Below are positions 49,941 through 58,997 of a stretch of DNA of 64,000 nucleotides, one piece after another. Where the stretch lies: NCBI GenBank assembly GCA_963732005.1, contig CAVSXT010000004.1, forward strand, positions 1,426,001 through 1,490,000, read 5' to 3'. The position numbers and the translations under genes were made by a program. The notes under the pieces were generated by a model that was given only the letters and a program-made list of their open reading frames with translations, was not told the DNA's origin and searched no databases. The DNA is from JASLEW01 sp963732005. Its GTDB lineage: Bacteria; Acidobacteriota; Thermoanaerobaculia; Multivoradales; UBA5704. Numbering within the stretch: the stretch's first letter is position 1; every line of letters begins with the position of its first letter.

Positions 49941-51479
49941 CTACTCGGCGCCGACCGCCAGGTAGGTGCGGAGCTTCTCGTCCTCGAACTTGGCCTCGGC
50001 GGTCGCCTCGCGGCTGGCCAGCGAGACCAGGATGCCGACCACGAACGCGGCGGTCATCGACACGATGGCCGGGTTCTTGATCGGGAAGATCGCCTCCTTC
50101 TTGTGCAGCAGGTCCACCCACACCGTCGGGCTGATGATGATCAGCAGGACCGAGAGGAAGGCGCCGGTCAGGATCGACCACACCGCGCCGGCGGTGGTGA
50201 AACGCTTCCAGACGATCGACATCAGCAGCGCCGGGAAGTTGGCGCTGCAGGCCACGGCGAACGCCAGGCCGACCATGAAGGCGACGTTCTGGCCCTTGAA
50301 CAGCACCCCGAGCAGGATGGCGAGGATGCCGAACACCACCGTCGAGATCTTCGCCACCCGCACCTGCTCCTGCTCGTTGGCGACGCCCTTTTTCACCACG
50401 TTGACGTAGATGTCGTGCGACAGTGCCGAGGCGCCGGCCAGGGTGAGCCCGGCGACCACGGCGAGGATGGTGGCGAAGGCCACCGCCGCGATGAAGCCGA
50501 GGAACGGCGTGCCGCCCAGCACCTCGGCGAGCAGCGGCGCCGCCATGTTGCCGCCCTTGTCGATCTTGGTGATCAGGTCGCGGCCGACCAGCACCGAAGC
50601 GCCGAAGCCGACGATCGGGATGATGATGTAGAAGTAGCCGATGAAGCCGGTGGCGAAGAGCACCGACTTGCGCGCCGACTTGGCGTCAGGCACGGTGTAG
50701 AAGCGCATCAGGATGTGCGGCAGGCCGAGCAGCCCGAACATCAGCGCGAGGCCCAGCGAGATGGCGTCGAGCTTGCCGGTCACCAGGCCGCCCGGCTCGA
50801 GCGCCTTCTGGCCGAGCTGCTGCGACACCGCCTGGTACAGGCCGCCGGGGCTCCAGCCGAACTTGGCGAGCACCATCAGGGTCATCACCGTGACGCCGCC
50901 CAGCAGCAGCACCGCCTTGACGATCTGCACCCAGGTGGTGGCGATCATGCCGCCGAACAGCACGTAGGCCAGCATCACCGCGCCGACGATCAGCTCGGCA
51001 TAGACGTAGTCGATGCCGAACATCAGCTTGATCAGGCTGCCGGCGCCCACCATCTGGGCGATGGTGTAGAGCAGGACGGTGAGGATGCCGCCGATCGCCG
51101 AGGCGATGCGCACCGGCGTCTGGCGCAGCCGGAAGGCCACCACGTCGGCGAAGGTGTACTTGCCGAGGTTGCGCAGCGGCTCGGCGATCAGGAACATCAG
51201 CGCCGGCCAGCCGACCAGCCAGCCGGTGGCGTAGATCATGCCGTCATAGCCTTTGAGCGCCACCATGCCGGCGATGCCGAGGAACGACGCCGCGCTCATG
51301 TAGTCGCCGGAGAGCGCCAGGCCGTTCTGCAACGAGCTGACGGTGCGCCCCGCGGCATAGAACTCCTTCGTCGAGCGCGTCCGCTTGGCGGCCCAGTAGG
51401 TGATGGACAGCGTGATCGCAACGATGATGAAGAAGAAGATGATGGCGGATGAGGTCGGAGTGCCTATTGCGCTTTGCAT
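49941..51479 (-). CDS. actP: Cation/acetate symporter (SSS family)
   Basis: A 512-residue sodium:solute symporter with about 13 transmembrane helices. KRTRSTKEFYAAGRTVSSLQNGLALSGDYMSAASFLGIAGM near residue 35 is the signature of ActP-type acetate permeases. FGLLGLPHILMRFYTVPDAKSARKSV near 220 is also conserved, as is ALSHDIYVNVVKKG near 355. It imports acetate or another short carboxylate. The preceding gene encodes a DUF485 protein, the normal companion (YjcH) of ActP, and the porin gene is upstream of that. Base composition here is somewhat less GC-rich than in the neighbours, as expected for a membrane protein. Confidence 0.93.
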   Translation of the reverse strand: MQSAIGTPTSSAIIFFFIIVAITLSITYWAAKRTRSTKEFYAAGRTVSSLQNGLALSGDYMSAASFLGIAGMVALKGYDGMIYATGWLVGWPALMFLIAEPLRNLGKYTFADVVAFRLRQTPVRIASAIGGILTVLLYTIAQMVGAGSLIKLMFGIDYVYAELIVGAVMLAYVLFGGMIATTWVQIVKAVLLLGGVTVMTLMVLAKFGWSPGGLYQAVSQQLGQKALEPGGLVTGKLDAISLGLALMFGLLGLPHILMRFYTVPDAKSARKSVLFATGFIGYFYIIIPIVGFGASVLVGRDLITKIDKGGNMAAPLLAEVLGGTPFLGFIAAVAFATILAVVAGLTLAGASALSHDIYVNVVKKGVANEQEQVRVAKISTVVFGILAILLGVLFKGQNVAFMVGLAFAVACSANFPALLMSIVWKRFTTAGAVWSILTGAFLSVLLIIISPTVWVDLLHKKEAIFPIKNPAIVSMTAAFVVGILVSLASREATAEAKFEDEKLRTYLAVGAE

Positions 51480-51495
51480 GTCGGCCCCTTTGCGG

Positions 51496-51798
51496 TCACT
51501 TCTTGAGGTCGTCCACCAGGCGGCTCACCTCGGTGTCCTGGACGCGGTTCGCCCAGGAGACGTAGATACCGGTGAGGACCCAGGCGGCCACGATGACGCC
51601 AACGCCGATCGGGATGCCGATCGTGGTGTATTCGCCGACCTTCTGCGCCAGGAACGGCTTGTCGGCGGCGACCAGCAGGATGAAGCCGTAGTACACGACG
51701 AACAGCAGGAAGGTCAGGATGATCGCGATCGTCCATTTGCCGCGGACCAACTGCTTGAACTCGGCGGATTCGAGCATCTCGTGCGTCGACTTTGGCAT
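51496..51798 (-). CDS. DUF485 small membrane protein (YjcH-like)
   Basis: The protein has 100 residues. Two transmembrane helices (TIAIILTFLLFVVYYGFILLVA and IGIPIGVGVIVAAWVLTGIYVSWAN) are linked by a short polar loop (DKPFLAQKVGEYTT). The pattern SAEFKQLVRGKWTIAI and VLTGIYVSWANRVQD is typical of DUF485 proteins encoded next to acetate/cation symporters. It is probably an accessory subunit or stability factor of the symporter, whose gene starts 16 bases downstream. AGGAGGAGG lies upstream of the start codon. Confidence 0.93.
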   Translation of the reverse strand: MPKSTHEMLESAEFKQLVRGKWTIAIILTFLLFVVYYGFILLVAADKPFLAQKVGEYTTIGIPIGVGVIVAAWVLTGIYVSWANRVQDTEVSRLVDDLKK

Positions 51799-51828
51799 TC
51801 CTCCTCCTCTCGAAAGAGCAACAGGTAC

Positions 51829-52932
51829 CTACCAGATGAAGATCTGGTACTGAAGCTGGTACTGGTTACGGCTGACCTGTCCGGTTCCCTGGAGGCGAGT
51901 ATAAGCCAACTTCACGTCGGAATTGTGGCCGTGCGGGAAGTAACCCAGCCCGAAGGTGGTGCGCTTCTGGTCCGGATGGCTCTGATTGGCAAAGTCATCC
52001 GTGCTGTACTGAAGAAAGGGCTGGATCTTGAGGGCGCCGAGGTAGTATCCGGCCTCGACCAGCAAAGTGCTCTGCTTGGGGATTGCGAGCAGGAAGGTGC
52101 CGCCGTCCCATTTCGTGTAGTCGGCCTGCAGCGTGAAGCCGTCACCGTTGCCCACCGGCTGGTCCCAGAAGAAGTCGCCGGTGTAGGCGGAGTACTCCTT
52201 CTGGCGGTCGAAGCTGCCGCCGAACTCCATGCTCTGCGTCTTGCCCAACGAGGTGCCGCGATAGAAGAGGCCGGTCTGGGCGCCTAGCACCCACAGCGAC
52301 AGGCGACCGGCGTAGCGGAAAGCGTTGGCCTCGTTGTCGCCGCGGTTGCCCTGGAACATGCCGAGACGGTATTCGAGGTGGTCGCTGGCCAGATAGCCGC
52401 GCACCTGGGCGCCGAAGTCCCGCCCGACGTTGGCCTGGATGGCGGTGGTCTCGGTGAAGGTGAAGGGACCAAAATCGAGCGGCATCAGCTGGCCGACCGA
52501 CGTGTTGTGGTTGTAGCTGTCGGCAATGAAGATCTCGCCGCCCTCGAGCTGGAACTCGTGAGCAAATGCGTAGGTGACGACGAAGTCCTGGATGTACATC
52601 GAGGTATTGATGTTCTTGGTGCCGTCGGCATTGCCCTTGCCGAGGTTGGGGTTGTCGGTGTCGAAGTACACCGACAGCTTGTCGCCGTATTTGAACAGCC
52701 CGATCAGCCGCAGCCGCCGGATGTAGAGGTCATCCTCCGACTGCGTGGCCGAGTTGTTCTGGATGTCCTGTGCCTGGAGCTGGCCCAGCACGCCGAGCTT
52801 GAGGGAGGTGCTGCCGTCCGCGGAGCTGAACTGCAGCTGCGCCGCCACCGGCGAAGCCGCCGCCGCGAACGCGAGCATCACGGCGGCAAGAGTGAGGGAA
52901 AGGCAACCTTTCCGCAACCAAAGACCCGCCAT
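51829..52932 (-). CDS. Outer-membrane porin (OprO/OprP-like)
   Basis: The protein has 367 residues. A signal peptide (LSLTLAAVMLAFAAAASPVAA) precedes a beta-barrel sequence with alternating strands: LKLGVLGQLQAQDIQNNS, DDLYIRRLRLIGLFKYGDKLSVYFDTDNPNLG, LEYRLGMFQGNRGDN, TTFGLGYFPHGHNSD. It ends in YQLQYQIFIW, a C-terminal aromatic residue as used by the BAM insertion machinery. It resembles phosphate- and carboxylate-selective porins. As first gene of the porin-DUF485-symporter operon it probably lets acetate or a related acid cross the outer membrane. AAAGGA lies eight bases upstream. Its GC content is visibly lower than that of the neighbours. Confidence 0.85.
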   Translation of the reverse strand: MAGLWLRKGCLSLTLAAVMLAFAAAASPVAAQLQFSSADGSTSLKLGVLGQLQAQDIQNNSATQSEDDLYIRRLRLIGLFKYGDKLSVYFDTDNPNLGKGNADGTKNINTSMYIQDFVVTYAFAHEFQLEGGEIFIADSYNHNTSVGQLMPLDFGPFTFTETTAIQANVGRDFGAQVRGYLASDHLEYRLGMFQGNRGDNEANAFRYAGRLSLWVLGAQTGLFYRGTSLGKTQSMEFGGSFDRQKEYSAYTGDFFWDQPVGNGDGFTLQADYTKWDGGTFLLAIPKQSTLLVEAGYYLGALKIQPFLQYSTDDFANQSHPDQKRTTFGLGYFPHGHNSDVKLAYTRLQGTGQVSRNQYQLQYQIFIW

Positions 52933-52994
52933 TTCGCATGTCCTTTCTTCGAGCGATGCCGCGACTCGAGCGGCAAGTGCACTCTCCTGTATCA

Positions 52995-53060
52995 GCGTGA
53001 CAGTACTTATTGGAACGTAGAGTAGGAGAGCGTCTCGACACTGTCAAGAAGCTGTCACGC
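52995..53060 (-). promoter_or_regulatory. Sigma-70-like promoter flanked by an inverted repeat, porin operon
   Basis: On the minus strand TTGACA (53047-53042), 17 bases and TACTCT (53024-53019) form a near-consensus promoter. It is bracketed by a perfect 9-bp inverted repeat, GCGTGACAG (52995-53003) and CTGTCACGC (53052-53060). TGACAG occurs a third time within the -35 region itself. Confidence 0.6.
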
Positions 53061-53152
53061 CGCTGCCATTCCAAGCGGCGGGCCACGCTCCGCCATCGGA
53101 ATTCGTCCGGTCGGAATGACGGGTACGGTCGGTCGGTACCCAGCCGGCAGGT

Positions 53153-53824
53153 TCAGCCAGGCTCGGGGCGATAGAGGCCGGCGGCGTCGGTTCCCTGCAT
53201 CCCCGCCGCAAAGGAGCGGGCGTCCATTCGGGAGAGGCGGCCGAGCATCCCCGGCGTCAGCACCGGCGTGCGGTCGAGGGCGTCGAAGCGCTCGGCCACG
53301 GCCTCGAGGCCGGCGTCGTCGACCATCCAGTCCAGGCCGTCCAGCTGGGCGAGATCGAGCGGCACCGTGAAGCCGCGCAGGGTCTTCTCGCCCAGCACGT
53401 TGTAGAAGCCCTCGAAGTAGGACATGACCAGCTCGCGCAGGCTCTGATAGACGGCTTCGCGGTAGCGCAGACCGGCGAAGTTGGACTTGGCGAGGGCCCC
53501 CCAGCAGCCGTCGCGCTGCCAGACCGCCAGCATGTGGTCGTCGTCGCGTTCGGCGTAGAGGTCGACGACGAGCGGTGGCAGGCCCAGGCAGCGCAGCGCT
53601 GCCGCCGCCAGCAGCGCGCCGTCGAAGCAGTGCGCTCGGCGGTCGCGCAGCACCCGCCGCGGGCAGCGGTAGAAGGGGTCGGCGCTGTACGGGATGTCGT
53701 CGAGGAACGCCTGGATGGCGGCCGGGCTGTCGAGCCCCAGGAACTGCCTGCGCTCCGCCGGCTCGAGCGCGGCCAGGAACTCCTCCGCCGCCGGGGACCG
53801 CGGCACCGGCGGCGGCTCACTCAT
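53153..53824 (-). CDS. Transglutaminase-like domain protein
   Basis: A 223-residue soluble protein. The papain/transglutaminase-like pattern is short but visible: the cysteine in RDRRAHCFDGALLAAAALRCLGLPPLVVDLYA near residue 67 and the histidine in ERDDDHMLAVWQRDGCWGALAKSNFAGLRYRE near 96. The third residue is probably the aspartate or asparagine in the latter segment. Function unknown; such proteins may be peptidases or non-catalytic. It is the third gene of a tightly overlapping set, overlapping the CBS gene by 8 bases, with the Tag glycosylase gene first. Confidence 0.68.
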   Translation of the reverse strand: MSEPPPVPRSPAAEEFLAALEPAERRQFLGLDSPAAIQAFLDDIPYSADPFYRCPRRVLRDRRAHCFDGALLAAAALRCLGLPPLVVDLYAERDDDHMLAVWQRDGCWGALAKSNFAGLRYREAVYQSLRELVMSYFEGFYNVLGEKTLRGFTVPLDLAQLDGLDWMVDDAGLEAVAERFDALDRTPVLTPGMLGRLSRMDARSFAAGMQGTDAAGLYRPEPG

Positions 53825-54380
53825 CGATCAGCAGCCCGAGCAGGTCCGAGGTGGAGACGATGCCGACCGGCTTGCCGTCGCGGACCACCAGCAGCCGGTG
53901 GACGTGGCTGTCGAGCAGGCGGCTGGCGACCTCGGAGACGGTGGCGTCTTCCGGCACCGCGTAGACGGCGGGGGTCATGATGTCGCGCACCAGCAGGTCG
54001 TCCTCCGCCAGCCGCAGCTCTTCGAGATCGTCCTCGTCCGGCTGCTCCTCCCAGTCCTGGGCGAAAAAGGCGCCGCCGCCGGCCTCGCTGCCGCTCGGCG
54101 TCCGCGTCGCGGTCCCGCTCGCGGCGCCAGCGGCGCCCGCAGCGCCCGCAGCGATGGCGCCGTCCTCGCCGGCGTCCTGGCTCTCGCCCTGACCGGCCAG
54201 CACCGCCTCGGCGATGTCCACCGTCGACACCACGCCGACCAGGCGGCCGCCGGCGTCCTCGACCGGCGCGCCGGTGATCTGGTTGCGGATCAGGAACGCC
54301 GCCAGCTCGCGCAGCGTCAGATCGTCGCGCACGGCCAGCACCCTGGGGTTCATCAGGTCGGCGGCGGTGATCGGCCTCAT
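53817..54380 (-). CDS. Two-CBS-domain protein
   Basis: The protein has 187 residues: two CBS motifs form one potential adenosine-nucleotide-binding Bateman module. The first spans residues 1-65 (ADLMNPRVLAVRDDLTLRELAAFLIRNQITGAPVED, VGVVSTVDIAEAVL). The second is at residues 130-187 (VRDIMTPAVYAVPEDATVSEVASRLLDSHVHRLLVVRDG, VGIVSTSDLLGLLIDE). They are separated by an unusually long alanine/glycine-rich and then acidic linker of about 60 residues. No catalytic or channel domain is attached, so it may be a free regulatory protein. ATG 54380 overlaps the tag stop codon (ATGA). Confidence 0.88.
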   Translation of the reverse strand: MRPITAADLMNPRVLAVRDDLTLRELAAFLIRNQITGAPVEDAGGRLVGVVSTVDIAEAVLAGQGESQDAGEDGAIAAGAAGAAGAASGTATRTPSGSEAGGGAFFAQDWEEQPDEDDLEELRLAEDDLLVRDIMTPAVYAVPEDATVSEVASRLLDSHVHRLLVVRDGKPVGIVSTSDLLGLLIDE

Positions 54381-54991
54381 GGGTGCCTCGGCGGCGGGAG
54401 CCGGGCGACCTCGCGGTGCCGGAAGCAGGTCACCAGGTGGTCGTTGACCACCCCCACGGCTTGCATGTAGGCATAGCAAATGGTCGGCCCCACGAAGGTG
54501 AAGCCGCGCGCCTTCAGCTCGCGGCTCAGGGCTCGCGACTCGGCGGTCTCGGCCGGCACCTCGGCCGGAGTCCGCCAGCGGTTCTGGCGCGGCGCGCCGC
54601 CGGCCCGTTCCCAGAGAAACCGGTCGAAGCTGCCGTGCTCTTGCACCAGGGCGAGGTAGGCGCGGGCGTTGCGGACCGCCGCCGCGACCTTCAGACGGTT
54701 GCGGATGATTCCCGGGTCGCCGAGGGCGCGGGCGATCCGCTCCTCGTTCCAGCGCGCCAGGCGGCGCGGGTCGAAGCCGGAGAACACCCGCCGGTACTCC
54801 TCGCGGCGGCGCAGGATGGTGAGCCACGACAGGCCGGCCTGAGCGCCTTCGAGCAGCAGCATCTCGAACAGCTCGCGGTCGTCGTGGACCGGCACGCCCC
54901 ACTGCCGGTCGTGGTAGGCGAGATAGAGCGGGTCGCTGCTCGCCCAATGGCAGCGCGGCGGGTCGGTCTTGGCCAAGGGTTCGCCGTCCAT
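54377..54991 (-). CDS. tag: DNA-3-methyladenine glycosylase I
   Basis: A 204-residue DNA repair enzyme that removes 3-methyladenine from alkylated DNA. RCHWASSDPLYLAYHDRQWGVPVHDDRELFEMLLLEGAQAGLSW near residue 13 carries the zinc-binding Cys and His and the active-site region. FVGPTICYAYMQAVGVVNDHLVTCFRH near 167 carries the second His-Cys pair. Length and motifs match E. coli Tag. It is the first gene of the tag-CBS-transglutaminase set. Confidence 0.94.
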   Translation of the reverse strand: MDGEPLAKTDPPRCHWASSDPLYLAYHDRQWGVPVHDDRELFEMLLLEGAQAGLSWLTILRRREEYRRVFSGFDPRRLARWNEERIARALGDPGIIRNRLKVAAAVRNARAYLALVQEHGSFDRFLWERAGGAPRQNRWRTPAEVPAETAESRALSRELKARGFTFVGPTICYAYMQAVGVVNDHLVTCFRHREVARLPPPRHP

Positions 54992-55024
54992 CAGCGCCTA
55001 GTCCGCAGCTTGCCGCCACGCCAG

Positions 55025-55897
<873 letters not shown>

Positions 55898-55904
55898 GCC
55901 GCGT

Positions 55905-55910
55905 ACCCTA
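55905..55910 (-). promoter_or_regulatory. -10 box TAGGGT of the double FKBP gene, leaderless type
   Basis: TAGGGT on the minus strand, then ACGCGGC (seven bases) and the ATG at 55897. The divergent M16 peptidase gene starts 82 bases away. Confidence 0.45.
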
Positions 55911-55978
55911 CCGCGCCCCACCCGCCCCCGGCAACTCGACGTGTTAGGCTCGCCGCCTTCGAGGGGAGATCCTGCCGG

Positions 55979-57448
55979 ATGCGAACCGCCCGCGCCCTGC
56001 CGCCGACCATCACCGTCACTGCCGTCACCGCCGTCCTGGCCATCCTGGCCGCCATATCTGCCCTGCCGCCGCCGGCAGCCGCGGCGGCGATCACCGTCAC
56101 GCCCCCGGCGCTGGACGTCCAGGAGCACCAGCTGGCCAACGGTCTGCGCGTGCTGCTGCTCGAAGACCACACCGTGCCGGTGGCCTGCGTCCAGCTCTGG
56201 TACCACGTCGGCGGCAAGAACGAGCGCCAGGGGCGCAGCGGCTTCGCCCACCTCTTCGAGCACCTGATGTTCAAGGGCTCGGCCCACGTCGGACCCGAAG
56301 AGCACAGCCATTTCATCGAGTCGATCGGCGGCCGCGACAACGCCTCCACCAGCTGGGACCGCACGCTTTTTTTCGAGACCATCCCCAGCAACTATCTCGA
56401 GCGCATCCTGTGGATGGAAGCCGACCGTATGCAAACGCTCGACGTCTCGGAGGCGAATTTCCGCGCCGAGCGGCAGGTGGTCGAGGAGGAGCGGCGGCTG
56501 CGCATCGACGATCCGCCGTTCGGCCGGCTGGCCGAGATCGTCTTCGCCAAGACCTTCACCACCCATCCCTACCATTACCTGCCGATCGGCAGCATCGCCG
56601 ACCTCGACGCCGCCACCCTCGCCGACGTGCGCGAGTTCTACCGCACCTGGTACGTGCCCAACAACGCCACGCTGGTGATCGCCGGCGACCTCGATCCGGC
56701 CCGCACCATGAAGTGGATCGAGGCCTACTTCGGTCCCATCCCGCATGGGCCGCCGCTGTCGCGCGCGGTGACCCCGGAGCCGGCGCAGACCGCGGAGCGG
56801 CGGGAGGTGGCCTATGACGCCAAGGCGCCGCTGCCGGTCGTCATCCTCACCTTCCACGTGCCGGCGGCAAAGGACCCCGACCTCTACCCGCTGCAGGTGG
56901 CGAGCCGCATCCTTTCCGAGGGCGAGAGCTCGCGGCTCTACCGCAACCTGGTCTACGAGCGGCAGATCGCGGTGGCCGCCGGCGGCCAGGCCTTCGCGCT
57001 CGAGGACCCCGGCGTGTTCTTCTTCTACGCCTACCTGCAGCAGGGCCAGAAACCGGAGGCGGGCGAGGCCGCGCTGCAGGAGGAGATCGAGCGGCTGCGC
57101 ACCGCGCCGGTCACCGCGGGCGAGCTCGAGAAGGCGAAGAACCAGATCGTCGCGCGCCTGGTCTTCGACCGCGAGAAGGTCAAGGACAAGGCCGACGCCA
57201 TCGGCGAGGCGGCGGTCATCGCCGGCGACCTGTCGCGGGTCAACCACGAGCTCGAGCAATACGAGCAGGTCACCGCCGCCGACGTCCAGCGGGCCGCGAT
57301 GCGGTATCTCACGCCGCAGAACCGCACCACCGTCTTCATGCTGCCGGCGGCGATGCGTCCGGCGGGCGCCGCCCCGCCGCCGGCCCATGCGCCCGACCCC
57401 CGGGCTCCGGCCCCGCCGCCGGCGCCGGCTCCGGGAGGTGCACGATGA
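55979..57448 (+). CDS. Exported M16-family zinc peptidase, catalytic partner
   Basis: A protein of about 489 residues. A signal peptide (VTAVTAVLAILAAISALPPPAAAA) precedes a peptidase of the insulinase/processing-peptidase family. The inverted zinc motif HLFEHLMFKG (HxxEH) near residue 90 and the downstream glutamate in FRAERQVVEEERRLRID near 163 complete the zinc site. TWYVPNNATLVIAGDLDPART and ILSEGESSRLYRNLVYE are conserved. The last 40 residues are proline/alanine-rich. Its stop overlaps the start of the second M16 gene (ATGA), whose product lacks the zinc motif; the two probably work as a heterodimer like other bacterial M16B pairs. Confidence 0.92.
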   Translation: MRTARALPPTITVTAVTAVLAILAAISALPPPAAAAAITVTPPALDVQEHQLANGLRVLLLEDHTVPVACVQLWYHVGGKNERQGRSGFAHLFEHLMFKGSAHVGPEEHSHFIESIGGRDNASTSWDRTLFFETIPSNYLERILWMEADRMQTLDVSEANFRAERQVVEEERRLRIDDPPFGRLAEIVFAKTFTTHPYHYLPIGSIADLDAATLADVREFYRTWYVPNNATLVIAGDLDPARTMKWIEAYFGPIPHGPPLSRAVTPEPAQTAERREVAYDAKAPLPVVILTFHVPAAKDPDLYPLQVASRILSEGESSRLYRNLVYERQIAVAAGGQAFALEDPGVFFFYAYLQQGQKPEAGEAALQEEIERLRTAPVTAGELEKAKNQIVARLVFDREKVKDKADAIGEAAVIAGDLSRVNHELEQYEQVTAADVQRAAMRYLTPQNRTTVFMLPAAMRPAGAAPPPAHAPDPRAPAPPPAPAPGGAR

Positions 57449-58997
57449 AGCTCGCCGTCGGGGTCGCCGCTCTGCTAGCGATCGCCCTTGGCGGCGCAGC
57501 GCTCCGCGCGGCGGCCATGGCGCCGCCCGCCGCTCCCACGGCGGCAGCCGCGCCCATTGCGGCAGCCGCGCCCGCGGCGGCAGCCGCGTCCACACCGCCG
57601 GCGCCGGGACCGATGCGGGAGCTGCGCTTCCCGGCCTTCGCCGATCAGACCCTCCCGAACGGCCTGCGCCTGATCCAATCGAGCGCCACGGCGAGCCGGC
57701 GGTGAGCCTGCGGCTGCTGGTGCCGGCGGGCAAGCTCTACGAGCCCGCCGCCAAGGCCGGCCTGGCGGGCGCCGTCGCCGACCTGCTCACCCAGGGAACC
57801 GCCACCCGCTCCGAGCAGCAGATCGCCGCCGCCATCGACGGCGTGGGCGGCAGCCTCGACGCCGGCTCCGGCCCCGACTTCACCTCCGTTTCGGCGGCGG
57901 TCACCTCCGACCAGCTCGATCTCGCCCTCGAGCTGCTCGCCGACGTGGTGCTCCACCCCAACTTCCCGGCCGGGGAGATCGAACGCTGGCGGCGCCAGAG
58001 CCTGAGCAACCTCGAGCTGCAGCGGGCGGATCCGGGCTACCTCGCCGAGGTCTCCCTGCAGCGGCTGGTGTTCGGCGCTTTTCCCTACGGCTTGCCGTCG
58101 GCAGGAACTCCGGAGTCGCTGCGCGGCCTGACCCGCGACGACCTGGTGGCCTTCCATCGCGCTCACTACCTGCCGAATGGCGCCATCCTGGCGGTGGTGG
58201 GGGATTTCCGGCCGGCAACGGCGCTGGCCGCCGTCGAGCGCGTCTTTGGCGGCTGGGCGAAGGGCGCGCCGCCGCGTCCCCCCGCCCTCGACCTGCCCAC
58301 CTACCCGCGGCGCCGGGTGGTGGTGATCGACAAGCCGGACGCGGTCCAGACCCAGATCCGGATCGGTCAGGCGGCGCTGGCCTATACCGATCCGGATTTC
58401 TTCACCGCCACGGTCTACGGCACCGTGCTCGGCGGCGGTTCCTCCGGCCGCCTGTTCCGCGAGATCCGCATCAAGCGCGGCCTGGCCTACGGCGCCTACG
58501 GCGGCTTCGGCGAGCAGCTGGTCAGCGGCAGCTTCGCCGTCCGTACCTCGACCAAGACGGCTTCGACGGTCGAGGCGCTGCGCGTCGCTCTGGACGAGAT
58601 CGCCGCCATGGGCAGGGCGCCGGTGCCGGCGGTCGAGCTGGACGAGGCCAAGACCTTCCTCAACGGCGCGTTTCCCCTCGAGATCGAGAGCGGCGGCGCG
58701 GTTGCCAGCCGCGTGCTCACCGCTCTCGGCTACGGTCTCGGCCGCGATTTCCTGGACAGCTATCGCGATCGCATTAGCGCGGTGACCCCGGCGGAGATTC
58801 AGCGCTTCGGCGCCGGCCGCATCCATCCCGAGAGCATGGTGGTGGTGCTGGTCGGCAACGCCGCCGCCTTCGGTCCGGACCTCGCCAAGCTGGTCGGACC
58901 GTTCGAGACCATCCCCGCCGCCGAGCTCGACCCGCTGGCTCCCGACCTGCGGCGCCGGACCGCGACCGCGCCGGCCCCCCGCGGGCCCGGCGGCTGA
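57445..58997 (+). CDS. M16-family non-catalytic partner, with an apparent -1 frameshift near 57678
   Basis: A signal peptide (LAVGVAALLAIALGGAALRAAAM) and a repeat-rich Ala/Pro linker lead into ELRFPAFADQTLPNGLRLIQ. The frame then runs off into SSATASRR and stops at 57705. One missing base between 57678 and 57679 restores LRLIQ followed by ERHGEPAVSLRLLVPAGK in the other frame, which stays open to 58997 with a complete M16 domain (LVFGAFPYGLPSAGTPESL, HYLPNGAILAVVGDF, VLGGGSSGRLFREIRIKRGLAYGAYGGF). The zinc site HxxEH is replaced by AGLAGAVADLL, as in inactive M16 partner subunits. As written, the product would be cut after about 86 residues. Confidence 0.82.
57541..57591. repeat. 18-bp in-frame tandem repeat in the linker of the second M16 gene
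   Basis: GCGGCAGCCGCGCCC at 57541, again at 57559, and GCGGCAGCCGCGTCC at 57577, each followed by one more codon. The unit encodes AAAAPx and lengthens the linker after the signal peptide. Confidence 0.85.
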
